Shown piece after piece: positions 1-7,533 of a stretch of DNA of 64,000 nucleotides; the first letter of the stretch is position 1; every line of letters begins with the position of its first letter. Position numbers and translations under genes: made by a program. Where the stretch lies: NCBI RefSeq assembly GCF_040892595.1, contig NZ_JBFRYB010000002.1:248001-312000 (forward strand), given 5' to 3'. This DNA comes from Zhongshania sp. R06B22 (GTDB taxonomy: Bacteria > Pseudomonadota > Gammaproteobacteria > Pseudomonadales > Spongiibacteraceae). The notes under the pieces are model-generated. The model worked only from the letters and a program-made list of their open reading frames with translations. It had not been told where the DNA came from and did not search any database.

Positions 1-54
1 AGCTTCATTCCATGCTGCGAGCATGTGGTCAAGCGCTTCGGGATAATTGGCCAT
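1..54 (-). CDS. N-terminal fragment of an unknown protein, cut by window edge
   Basis: Eighteen codons, reading MANYPEALDHMLAAWNEA, run from an ATG off the left edge. A strong ribosome binding site (AGGAG, seven bases before the ATG) shows that this is a real gene start. It lies 46 bases downstream of the stop of the lyase-like gene on the same strand, so it is probably the third gene of that operon. The amphipathic start with a Leu-Ala-Ala-Trp-Asn segment resembles the first helix of NTF2/SnoaL-like small proteins, but 18 residues cannot establish a family and I do not assign one. Confidence 0.6.
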   Translation of the reverse strand, partial: MANYPEALDHMLAAWNEA

Positions 55-100
55 TCGTCACTCCTCGTATATCTAGTAAAAATGGGCAGCCGGTCAAGTG

Positions 101-1507
101 TCACCTGCAGGAGTCTTTTGGATGTCTGGTTGGGAACTGCTCCAAACTTTCTTCAAGTAACATTAGCAAGCGGTCGTCCCTCAAGAGTGCAACAGCGTCA
201 GCAGGAGCAGCCGATTCTTTTACTTTCTTAATAAATTTGCTGGGCTCAGCAAAGATGTCAAATTTTTTATCTGCCATTGCAAGCACGTAGGCTTCAAGTA
301 TTGAAATTTCCGAAAAATCTCCTAGAACCTCGATTAGATTCTCAACCTGCCCGACGCCGTGCGTCCAAAGGTCTTCAATGCCATACGAAGTTTGTCCCCC
401 GGATGAGTAGCAACGAGAGCCATATTTTGAACGCATTGCCTCAAGCTTTCCCATCATTAACTTTGGAATTTGAATGAGCCCCAAAGGCGAACCCTGATCG
501 CCTCCATCAATTGGCACGGTCGTGTCACCACTCAAAATGAAAATAACCCTCTGAACCACCGCCCAGGCACAAAACAGAATGGCTTCTATTAACGCCCCGG
601 TTTTTATTGATAGGGTTGGGCAAAAAAAGCTGGCCTGTGAAAGTGGTGCAGGTTCGCCTTCGACGAAGAGTGGATTTCCTGAGGGTTTGAAAATTAGAAG
701 ATTAATCTCACGCATATAGTCTTCGGCAGCAACACAAAAGGCTTCTAACTCCTGTGGTATAGCTCTTATAGAAACTGAACTTTGTTTCTCATGAGAAAAT
801 CCCCTTTTAACAACCTTAGCTCGAACATGTTGCATAACTGAAGCTGGCCACGATCGTTCCGCGTTACTAAAGTAATACAGCTCGCCAACTCGATTAGAGA
901 ATTGAGCGTGTGCAATAGAATTCTCCAGAAAAATCGCAAACGGTATCTCAATATTTTTTACCGAGGCTGCGGCAAGACCAATATGTACAAAAGCTCCGTT
1001 AATCAGCGCCATTGCTGTACCTTGCGGCGTGGGTATGTTCTTATCTCTAAATCTCTCAAATACATTACGAGCCCAATGTGCTGCAGGGATTACATCACCG
1101 CATGAATAAGATGAACCCTTTGGAATGAGAGGATTAAAGTCGGTTCTAACGCATAATTCCTGAAGCTCTCGATAACAACGGGTGTCTATCCCGGTGTAGC
1201 CAGCCGCGAGGGAATAAAGTTTGGCGTAAGATATGCACTTTACTTCAAAGGCACAGTAATTCTCACCATACGAAATCGCATGGGTAGACAATATCTCCGC
1301 ATTAATATCAATGTTTTCGGTACCGAAACCTTCCTCCCCGTCTCTATGGCCCGTAAGCGTGTTTGTGCCGTAAACTCTAAAATTCAGCGTGTTTTGAAAC
1401 TTACTAGCAATCTGAAAATCGCGATGTACACGATCATTCTCGGTCGCCCAAAGAGGTGGTGCTTTAGACGAGGCGGCGTAGTTCAATAAATCAAATAAAG
1501 TCTGCAC
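101..1507 (-). CDS. Divergent aromatic amino acid lyase (HAL/PAL superfamily)-like protein
   Basis: About 468 residues. The superfamily landmarks occur in the right order. VYGTNT at 45-50 matches the Tyr loop (YGxNTGxG). LSTHA at 73-77 matches the (S)HAxGxG helix. GSSYSCGD at 131-138 matches GSxGASGD, which carries the residues that cyclise into the MIO electrophile. MALING at 166-171 matches LALxNG. IRAIPQ at 247-252 matches LRCxPQ. A Glu-Ile-Asn ... Gly-Asn-Pro-Leu block at 267-280 matches ExNxxxDNPL, and a GIED segment near 380 matches the QED site. The usual Ala-Ser-Gly triad reads Ser135-Cys136-Gly137, and the GxFxG loop is poorly kept, so normal histidase or PAL activity is doubtful. 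Start: GTG, because the upstream gene's TAG overlaps it (TAGTG) and AGGAAAG lies just ahead; the longer frame would run back into that gene. Family assignment is fairly sure, substrate unknown. Confidence 0.75.
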   Translation of the reverse strand: MQTLFDLLNYAASSKAPPLWATENDRVHRDFQIASKFQNTLNFRVYGTNTLTGHRDGEEGFGTENIDINAEILSTHAISYGENYCAFEVKCISYAKLYSLAAGYTGIDTRCYRELQELCVRTDFNPLIPKGSSYSCGDVIPAAHWARNVFERFRDKNIPTPQGTAMALINGAFVHIGLAAASVKNIEIPFAIFLENSIAHAQFSNRVGELYYFSNAERSWPASVMQHVRAKVVKRGFSHEKQSSVSIRAIPQELEAFCVAAEDYMREINLLIFKPSGNPLFVEGEPAPLSQASFFCPTLSIKTGALIEAILFCAWAVVQRVIFILSGDTTVPIDGGDQGSPLGLIQIPKLMMGKLEAMRSKYGSRCYSSGGQTSYGIEDLWTHGVGQVENLIEVLGDFSEISILEAYVLAMADKKFDIFAEPSKFIKKVKESAAPADAVALLRDDRLLMLLEESLEQFPTRHPKDSCR

Positions 1508-2883
1508 TATCTTTCCTTTCTCGCGATAGCCACCGCTAATGCACCAATCGCAATAGCTATGGAGTATAAGGATAGGTCTATGGAGGAAATTGAAGGCCAA
1601 TCTGTGAATCCTGGAATTTCGTCTGGAGAAAATGACTGATCACGAGAATACGCAAATAGATTTATACAAAAATCTAAAACCGCAACCCCACCGATTGCAG
1701 CAAGAGAAATTTCAACCATTTTTTCGTTGCGTATATGGCGCCGCTCAATCGCAGCCGAAATATCCTTGTTTAGTAACTCGCGCTTAACCGCAAGCGAGCT
1801 TTTAAGTAAGTCATACTCCCATGTAAAAAATAACGCGGTCGCGACCATTTTTCGATGGCCCTGAAGACCCAGCCATACGTCATTGAACAGGCTTTCTATG
1901 AAGTCTATATGTGAGGCAATCCTCATGTGGCTCGCGTAGTAGGTTTCCCGTTGAGCTTCTTCTGAAACTCTAGATTTTGAAACCATATTCCTCAATGTCG
2001 TATTGATCAGGTCGGCAAGAACGTAAAAATATGTAGCAGTTGATAATGCTGAGCGGAGGGAATGAATTTCGTCCTCTTGCAGCACACCAATCACCAGACT
2101 ATTGCCGATAAAAAAATATGCAGTCGCATCACTGAAATTCACGCCATTTTTTTCATTTACTTTATTCTGTATCCATGATTCTAAAGAAACAACGTCAACG
2201 CGATTTTTATCTATAATCGCAATTCTTGTAACCCACAAGGGTGTCACTGGTGTTAATTCTATTGCCTCATGTTCGAATATCTTAAACGAATCTTTTGCGA
2301 GGAAGCAGGTAACTTCTCCAGCTTGAATTAGCAACTGGATTGCGCGGTCTACCTCTTCGAAGACGCTTGCATTTTTGTTAAGAAAGTCAACGCACAATAA
2401 TGTTGTTAGTTCATCCAGATTTTTCGGCAGAACCTTACTTTCAGTAGGTCGATTATGAACAACGTCTGCTGCCATTTTGAGAATCGCAACTGTATTGTCA
2501 TAAAATTCGACTATGCAATCGTAAACGCGAATGTCGTCATTATTGCCAATTTCAAGAGTTACTGTATCGAAACTTAGGGTAAGGAATGGCTTTGCGCTTG
2601 AAGGAAGACTATCTTCCATAATCGAGCTATATTTCAATTCGGCTAGTGATTTCGAATCTATACTTGAACTTACGGTGATTGATTTTGGCAGGTCTTTCTC
2701 GAGCTTTGCACAAAGAACTTCAATGTCGCGTAAAAAAGTTTGTTCAGCCGCAGTGGCGCGGGCTGTATCTAGGTTTGCAGCCGATCGGAACGGCGCACTT
2801 AGTAACAAAATCGGAGAGTTCATATGCCCAGCGTACCTATAGAGAACTAATAGTTTATTATAAGGGCTCTCGCTCCCTATCAT
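1507..2883 (-). CDS. Unknown protein with soluble body and two C-terminal membrane helices
   Basis: 458 residues that I do not recognise. Residues 1 to about 385 look soluble and mixed alpha/beta. A charged, helix-prone stretch (AAIERRHIRNEK) leads into a first hydrophobic segment around 393-413, a roughly 20-residue acidic/proline loop, and a second hydrophobic segment around 434-453 that ends in basic residues (ARKER). The layout is thus a large cytosolic part anchored by a C-terminal hairpin. CorA-like channels have such an outline, but no GMN motif is present, so this is only a shape comparison. The gene heads the operon; its TAG stop overlaps the GTG start of the lyase-like gene, which implies translational coupling and perhaps a joint function. 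The ATG is preceded by AAGGGG at suitable spacing. Codon use is more AT-rich than the housekeeping genes to the right, hinting at acquisition. Confidence 0.7.
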   Translation of the reverse strand: MIGSESPYNKLLVLYRYAGHMNSPILLLSAPFRSAANLDTARATAAEQTFLRDIEVLCAKLEKDLPKSITVSSSIDSKSLAELKYSSIMEDSLPSSAKPFLTLSFDTVTLEIGNNDDIRVYDCIVEFYDNTVAILKMAADVVHNRPTESKVLPKNLDELTTLLCVDFLNKNASVFEEVDRAIQLLIQAGEVTCFLAKDSFKIFEHEAIELTPVTPLWVTRIAIIDKNRVDVVSLESWIQNKVNEKNGVNFSDATAYFFIGNSLVIGVLQEDEIHSLRSALSTATYFYVLADLINTTLRNMVSKSRVSEEAQRETYYASHMRIASHIDFIESLFNDVWLGLQGHRKMVATALFFTWEYDLLKSSLAVKRELLNKDISAAIERRHIRNEKMVEISLAAIGGVAVLDFCINLFAYSRDQSFSPDEIPGFTDWPSISSIDLSLYSIAIAIGALAVAIARKER

Positions 2884-3321
2884 TTTAGCCCCTTGTCAAA
2901 GTTGGGGGGTAGTATAGGTTAAAAAATTTCAATGAGTTGGCTTCTTTATAATTCACAAGACTCGCTCAAACGAAGACTAATTCCCGCTATTTCTGTCATA
3001 CATTCCTTTCCCCTGATCATATCGCGTTTTTTGTGAATTTCAATGAGTTAAGAAGTATCTCGTCAGGGTATTATTGGGAATGACGCTATTGTTCACATTC
3101 ATCGACGGAGCGGAATTCGCATAGATGCAGGATGTTTAAGTAGCGATATTCGTTGAGGGAAGACCTGTTGCACCAGTGTCGGCTGATTGGGACGGGATTG
3201 TGCAAACCGTTTGTGCTGTCCCCGCGACGATCACTATACTTGCTTGGCGGCGATGGTTATGGTGTTGCCTGTGTTAAATAGCAGCCCGATACGAGCTAGC
3301 ATTCATTATTGAGAGGAAGTT
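2884..3321. other. Gene-less stretch between accessory operon and core genes
   Basis: 438 bases with no convincing gene. It lies between the divergent starts of the accessory operon (left) and the methyltransferase gene (right), so promoters for both are expected here. It contains a 14-base direct repeat (2925-2938 and 3036-3049). A short frame around 3062-3160 has a faint CsrA-like look but lacks a start codon and the conserved N-terminus. I see no tRNA and no terminator. Confidence 0.5.
2925..3049. repeat. 14-base direct repeat pair
   Basis: AATTTCAATGAGTT occurs at 2925-2938 and again at 3036-3049 in the same orientation, 111 bases apart. The copies sit at the edge of the accessory operon. 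They could be a footprint of integration or paired binding sites; only the repeat itself is seen. Confidence 0.6.
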
Positions 3322-4005
3322 TTGGAACTGTCATCCATTGTTCCATGGGGGCGATCTTACGGCGAATACTGCAGTATGTTTTCCCTGTCAGAGCGAGACT
3401 TAGAATGCCATATACTGGGCTGTGGCGACGGCCCTGCCAGTTTTAATGCGGAACTGACCCAGCATGGTGGCCGCATTATGTCGGTCGATCCCATCTATCA
3501 GTTTTCTGCTGAGGGTATTCGCAGTCGTATTCAGCGGGTTTACCCTGGCATTCTTGCTGAGCTTGCCCGCAATACCCAGCATTATTATTGGGGCAGTTTC
3601 AAAGACCCTGGCCATGTCGGTTCGGTTCGGATGTCGGCTATGAACCGATTTCTGGCTGACTTCGACAACGGTCTCGAGGACGGGCGCTATGTTGATGCCA
3701 GCTTACCGGAGCTGCCGTTTTTTGATGCTGAATTTGATCTTGCCCTGTGTTCCCATCTCTTGTTTTTATACAGCGAGCAAATTGACGCGGCCCAGCATAT
3801 CGATGCCTTGGTTGAAATGTGTCGGGTTGCCAAAGAAGTGCGGATATACCCCTTATTAAGTTTAGATGGCCGAGTGTCGCAGCATGTCCCCGGGGTGCTG
3901 CGCTACTTTAATGAACGGGATTATATTGCTGAGTTAAAGCCCGTTGCCTACCAATTTCAGAAAGGCGCCAGCGATATGCTGGTGCTACGCCAGAAGCGCG
4001 ATTAA
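3322..4005 (+). CDS. SAM-dependent methyltransferase-like protein
   Basis: 227 residues with a class I methyltransferase outline. The glycine-rich motif I (ILGCGDGPASF, about 31-41) is followed by the acidic end of the second strand (SVDPIYQFS, about 54-62). A later hydrophobic strand (FDLALCSHLLF) fits motif IV/post-I. The substrate cannot be read from the sequence. Start: TTG preceded by GAGAGGAAG; no in-frame ATG lies upstream of motif I. It is followed after 38 bases by the mutarotase gene on the same strand. It is probably a conserved uncharacterised methyltransferase. Confidence 0.7.
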   Translation: MELSSIVPWGRSYGEYCSMFSLSERDLECHILGCGDGPASFNAELTQHGGRIMSVDPIYQFSAEGIRSRIQRVYPGILAELARNTQHYYWGSFKDPGHVGSVRMSAMNRFLADFDNGLEDGRYVDASLPELPFFDAEFDLALCSHLLFLYSEQIDAAQHIDALVEMCRVAKEVRIYPLLSLDGRVSQHVPGVLRYFNERDYIAELKPVAYQFQKGASDMLVLRQKRD

Positions 4006-4043
4006 AACCGCGCGAGTGAACATGAATTAAAGTGGAGAAATCT

Positions 4044-4991
4044 TTGGTGACTGCAGACATCGCTGCAAGCATAGATATGCTTGAATTACGTAATGCTCAA
4101 ATCCACTTGCGACCCGCTAGCGATATTTTTACGGAGGCGGATGGCTTTTCGGCGCTGAATTCCGAGTCCGCGGACTTGCCGGTGTTGGAGTGTATTAGCG
4201 CAAAATGCCGTGCGGTTATTTCCTTGCAGGGCGCGCAGGTTTTGGCGTTTTGTCCTGCGGCTAAGCAAGAGTTGTTGTGGTTGAGTCCGCTGTCTAGGTT
4301 TCGTCCTGGGGATGCCATTCGAGGCGGTATTCCGGTCTGCCTGCCGTGGTTTGGCGTGAATCGCCGCCAAGCTGACTTGCCAAAGCACGGTCTCGCTCGC
4401 ACCCAGCTTTGGAGCCTAGACGATGTTCAACAAGCGCCGGACGATACGATTAGTTTACGCTTGGTGTTTCGTCCCAATAGTGAGGATTTAGCGCTATTCC
4501 CTTATGCCTTTCTCGCTGAGCTGACTATTGAGCTTGGAACGGAGTTGCGCCTTAGTTTACGGCTTAGCAATGAGGGGCAAGAGCTAATGCCATTGAGTTT
4601 CGCCTTCCATAGCTATTTTTCGGTTAGCGATTCTTCAGTAATTAAACTAGAGGGCATCGACGGCCGCGAGTATCTAGATAACTGCCAAGGTTTGTCTCGG
4701 TTTGTGCAAAGCGATAGCTTGGTGTTTGATCGGGAGATAGACCGGGTATACGAGGCGGTAGGAGCGAGTCAGACGCTTATCGATAGCAATCGTAACATCG
4801 AGATAGATGGCCGGGGTTGCGATACCGTGGTGATCTGGAATCCCGGTGCGGTGTTGGCTGCTAAAATGGATGATGTAGGCCAATATTACTGCCGCTATAT
4901 ATGTGTTGAGCGCGGTATGGCGTTTGGGGATGAGTTGCAATTAGCGGCGGGTGGCGTTGCTGAGGCAAAGATGACGCTGTCATCTAGCTGA
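4044..4991 (+). CDS. yeaD: D-hexose-6-phosphate mutarotase (aldose 1-epimerase family)
   Basis: Interconverts alpha and beta anomers of hexose 6-phosphates such as glucose 6-phosphate in the cytosol. The family signature LLWLSPLSRF ... IRGGIPVCLPWFG ... KHGLART is complete, with the substrate-binding arginine and histidine in GIPxxxPWFG and HGxxR. AFHSYF provides the second conserved histidine and ERGMAFGD-type residues close the barrel. About 315 residues, slightly longer than E. coli YeaD. The open frame extends to a GTG at 4032, but a GGAG at 4034-4037 sits six bases before the TTG at 4044 (nine before the GTG at 4047), so one of those is the likelier start. Confidence 0.85.
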   Translation: MVTADIAASIDMLELRNAQIHLRPASDIFTEADGFSALNSESADLPVLECISAKCRAVISLQGAQVLAFCPAAKQELLWLSPLSRFRPGDAIRGGIPVCLPWFGVNRRQADLPKHGLARTQLWSLDDVQQAPDDTISLRLVFRPNSEDLALFPYAFLAELTIELGTELRLSLRLSNEGQELMPLSFAFHSYFSVSDSSVIKLEGIDGREYLDNCQGLSRFVQSDSLVFDREIDRVYEAVGASQTLIDSNRNIEIDGRGCDTVVIWNPGAVLAAKMDDVGQYYCRYICVERGMAFGDELQLAAGGVAEAKMTLSSS

Positions 4992-5009
4992 AATGGATAT
5001 TGAGTCGAT

Positions 5010-5438
5010 ATGTTTATAATCATTTGCTTGATTAATATGGGGGTGATTTCGGCGGCTGTGCTGATTCACTACGAAACCCTATTCTCCCTGGCTAAATTAT
5101 TACCTCGCTTGGGTAATCCAAGGCACCGGGTTTTGGTTGCCTTGGTGGGCGTTTTAATCGCCCACACTGTGGAGATCTGGATTTTTTCCGTGGCCTACTA
5201 CCTGCTCAATGCCAATGGCAGTTTTGGCGAGCTAACAGGTAATTTTTCCAATACCTTACTGGATTGTGCATATTTTTCCTTTACGGTTTACACGTCCTTG
5301 GGTTTTGGGGACATTGTGCCTCTGGGTGATTTGCGTTTTTTGTGTGGTCTGGAATCGCTTATTGGCTTGGTGATGATTGCCTGGTCAGCCTCATTTATGT
5401 ATCTGGAAATGCAGAAGAATTGGGGCGATCTTCGATGA
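5010..5438 (+). CDS. Two-pore-domain-type potassium channel subunit (Ion_trans_2)
   Basis: 142 residues. An N-terminal hydrophobic helix (about 1-20) is followed by a second around 42-66, then a re-entrant pore loop with the selectivity filter TSLGFGDIVP (about 94-103), and a last helix around 112-133. The filter is a variant of TxGYGD with Phe at the Tyr position, as seen in many bacterial channels. No RCK or cyclic-nucleotide domain follows, so this is a minimal channel subunit that would have to oligomerise in the inner membrane. Ion selectivity is inferred from the filter only. Confidence 0.75.
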   Translation: MFIIICLINMGVISAAVLIHYETLFSLAKLLPRLGNPRHRVLVALVGVLIAHTVEIWIFSVAYYLLNANGSFGELTGNFSNTLLDCAYFSFTVYTSLGFGDIVPLGDLRFLCGLESLIGLVMIAWSASFMYLEMQKNWGDLR

Positions 5439-5569
5439 TTTGTCGCGACACGATGGTTTGTTAAGTTTCAGTTCAGCTCTAAGAGCGTAGTATGTGCGTA
5501 CAGTAAAAGGCAGGCGGTAAGTGCAGATAGGCGCGGCCGCAATTAATTGTAGTATTTAAGGAGAATTTT

Positions 5570-6115
5570 ATGCGTTTACAGTGGGCTTTTGCCATTTTGT
5601 TGTCTGGTCTTGTTGCGGGCTGCAGTAGCACTGGAACTACCTATCAACCGGCTGATGAGCGCGGTGCATACGGTTATACAGAAACTGAATTGGGTAGCGA
5701 TCGCTATCGAGTCACTTTCACTGGCAATAGCCGTACCGATAAAGAAACGGTAAATGACTATGCCATGTTGCGTGCAGCAGAGCTTACTTTGCAGAATGGT
5801 TACAATTGGTTCCATTTGGTGAATCGTGACACCGAGAGCAAGAGCCGCAGCAGCACCAGTATCTCTGGTATTAATGACTTTGGTGGCGGCACGGCGGTGT
5901 ATCAGCGCTGTGGTTTACTTAGCTGTCAAACGGTAGTTTCGCAATCTCCGTCGCGCTTTAGTGGTGGCATTGCGTCGTCGACCACGCGAACGAACTATCA
6001 GGCATCCTTAGAAATTAAAATGGGTAAAGACCCCATGCCCGATGATGCGGAAGCCTATAATGCGCAAGAATTGGCTTCGACCCTGCGTCGCTGGATGGGT
6101 AAGGCTGCAAAATAA
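5570..6115 (+). CDS. CC0125/CC1285-family lipoprotein
   Basis: 181 residues. A short signal peptide ends in the lipobox LVAGC (Cys18), followed by SSTG, so the mature protein is acylated and probably sorted to the outer membrane. The body has the family pattern GYTETELGSDRYRVTFTGN ... RAAELTLQNGYNWF. Two cysteines (CGLLSC) in the middle could form a disulfide. Start: ATG with AAGGAGA at ideal distance. A strong terminator follows the stop, so the gene is probably monocistronic. Function of the family is unknown. Confidence 0.8.
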   Translation: MRLQWAFAILLSGLVAGCSSTGTTYQPADERGAYGYTETELGSDRYRVTFTGNSRTDKETVNDYAMLRAAELTLQNGYNWFHLVNRDTESKSRSSTSISGINDFGGGTAVYQRCGLLSCQTVVSQSPSRFSGGIASSTTRTNYQASLEIKMGKDPMPDDAEAYNAQELASTLRRWMGKAAK

Positions 6116-6139
6116 TTTACAGCTGATAGTTTAAGAATA

Positions 6140-6163
6140 CCGGGCGCTCGTCGCCCGGTTTTT
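6140..6163 (+). terminator. Rho-independent terminator
   Basis: Perfect seven-base-pair GC stem (CCGGGCG / CGCCCGG) with a five-base loop followed by five T, directly downstream of the lipoprotein gene. Confidence 0.9.
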
Positions 6164-6196
6164 GTTTGTGCGGGAGTTGATTGGAGACACGGACTA

Positions 6197-6562
6197 ATGA
6201 CTGAAACAGTATTGGTGCTTGGGGCAAGTCCAAAGCCGGGGCGATACTCGTTTAAAGCGGTGCAGCTGCTGCGTGAATATGGCCACAGAGTTTTGCCGGT
6301 GAACCCCTATCACGGAGAAGTCAGTGGGGTGAAATGTATTGCTAGCATTGCCGCCGTTTGCGAAAAGGTTGATACGGTGACCTTGTATATTCGAGCAGAG
6401 TTATTGAAAAACGACATCGACCAGCTCATTGCTTTAGCGCCGCGCCGCGTGATTTTTAATCCGGGTACTGAGTCCGAGGAGATGGCAGCAAAGCTGGAGA
6501 GCGCCGGTATTGCGGTAGAGGAAGCCTGTACCTTGGTGTTATTGCGAACGAATCAGTTTTAG
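6197..6562 (+). CDS. CoA-binding domain protein (YccU-like)
   Basis: 121 residues forming a single Rossmann-type CoA-binding domain. The opening strand and loop (VLVLGASPKPGRYSF, residues 5-19) match the succinyl-CoA-synthetase-like nucleotide binding loop. VNPYHGEVSGVKCIASI and FNPGTESEE are the other conserved blocks of the family. No ligase domain is attached, so it is a stand-alone CoA-binding protein; its role is not established. GGAG lies about ten bases before the ATG. Confidence 0.85.
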   Translation: MTETVLVLGASPKPGRYSFKAVQLLREYGHRVLPVNPYHGEVSGVKCIASIAAVCEKVDTVTLYIRAELLKNDIDQLIALAPRRVIFNPGTESEEMAAKLESAGIAVEEACTLVLLRTNQF

Positions 6563-6598
6563 ATAAGCTTAAGTAAGCTAGCCTGAGTGAAAACTCAA

Positions 6599-6630
6599 TA
6601 AAAAAGGGAGCCAAAAGGCTCCCTTTTTTA
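6599..6630. terminator. Bidirectional terminator
   Basis: GGGAGCC AAAA GGCTCCC stem-loop flanked by an A-run on the left and seven T on the right. It lies between two convergent genes and can stop transcription from both sides. Confidence 0.9.
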
Positions 6631-6644
6631 CGAGCTAATAAGGC

Positions 6645-7301
6645 TTAAACGAATTGAAGCAGCGCCACCATGACTACTGTCAGTGCGACACTGCAATGTA
6701 CAACGCCTTTAACCGTCGTCATTGGACCAGTTTTGCCGAACATTGCATTGATTTGAAGTAGCGCTATCAAGCCGATACAAATCCATAGACCCAAGCTGAT
6801 AGACGGTCCTGCTTTACTTAATGCTGCTGCGCCTGCTGCGCCGGTGCCGTGAAAGGATCCGAGCATGCCGATTAGCATTGGGGCAGAGAATAATGTGTTG
6901 GTACGTGAAGCCAAGCCGGCTTTCGGGGCCGCTTTTGCCGCATCGCCAGGCACAATGCCGCAAACGATTTTCTGGTTTGGCCAAATAATCAGCCACACGT
7001 TTAAGAACATTAAGGTGCCCATGAGAGCGCCAATAATGATGTAGCCGTTAAGACCGCCGCGCGACATAGTGAAGTGCAGTAGACCAAAGCCGGTTAAAAA
7101 GGTGAACATTGCACCCCAGCGGAACCACCACAGCGCTCTAGGAGCTAGTTTTTTTACGGCGTCGGCTTTAGCTGAGGCTTCAGCCTCTTTAAAGTATTCG
7201 GTTTGCACAAAATTGAAGTAGTACAGTAAGCCGATCCAGGTAATGCCGAATAGGACGTGTAACCAGCGGAGTAGCAGGTCTGGTGAAATAAATGCATCCA
7301 T
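6645..7301 (-). CDS. PuuD-like (urate oxidase N-terminal domain) membrane protein
   Basis: 218 residues with about five to six membrane helices. WLHVLFGITWIGLLYYFNFVQ near the start and WWFRWGAMFTFLTGFG in the second helix are characteristic of the membrane domain found at the N-terminus of PuuD-type urate hydroxylases, including conserved histidine and tryptophans. Only the membrane part is present; the C-terminal cytochrome c domain of full PuuD is missing, so urate oxidation cannot be assumed. Such stand-alone versions are common and uncharacterised. The ATG is preceded by GAGG at about nine bases. Confidence 0.7.
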   Translation of the reverse strand: MDAFISPDLLLRWLHVLFGITWIGLLYYFNFVQTEYFKEAEASAKADAVKKLAPRALWWFRWGAMFTFLTGFGLLHFTMSRGGLNGYIIIGALMGTLMFLNVWLIIWPNQKIVCGIVPGDAAKAAPKAGLASRTNTLFSAPMLIGMLGSFHGTGAAGAAALSKAGPSISLGLWICIGLIALLQINAMFGKTGPMTTVKGVVHCSVALTVVMVALLQFV

Positions 7302-7533
7302 TAAAAGTAGCCTCGTTTTGCGTATTGTTGTGTTGGATTTCTATTGTTGTCGGTTTGCTCGATATCGCACTTGGCGCAGCTTGAGCATAATGCGCAGCGC
7401 TAAAACCGCTAAAGTATAACAAAGGCGATGAACTTGGGTAGCCAATAAGACTCAAATCCTTCCGCGAGTGCTTTAACCCCCAGCATGCCAGTGTCATAAT
7501 GCCTCTTCTTCTACCTCTTTCAAACACAGTGAG

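Noticed and set aside
3062-3160. Short frame reading RQGIIGNDAIVHIH...GIRIDAG, faintly like CsrA
   Set aside because: No start codon, no conserved CsrA N-terminus, only about 33 codons; similarity is too weak to call a gene or pseudogene.
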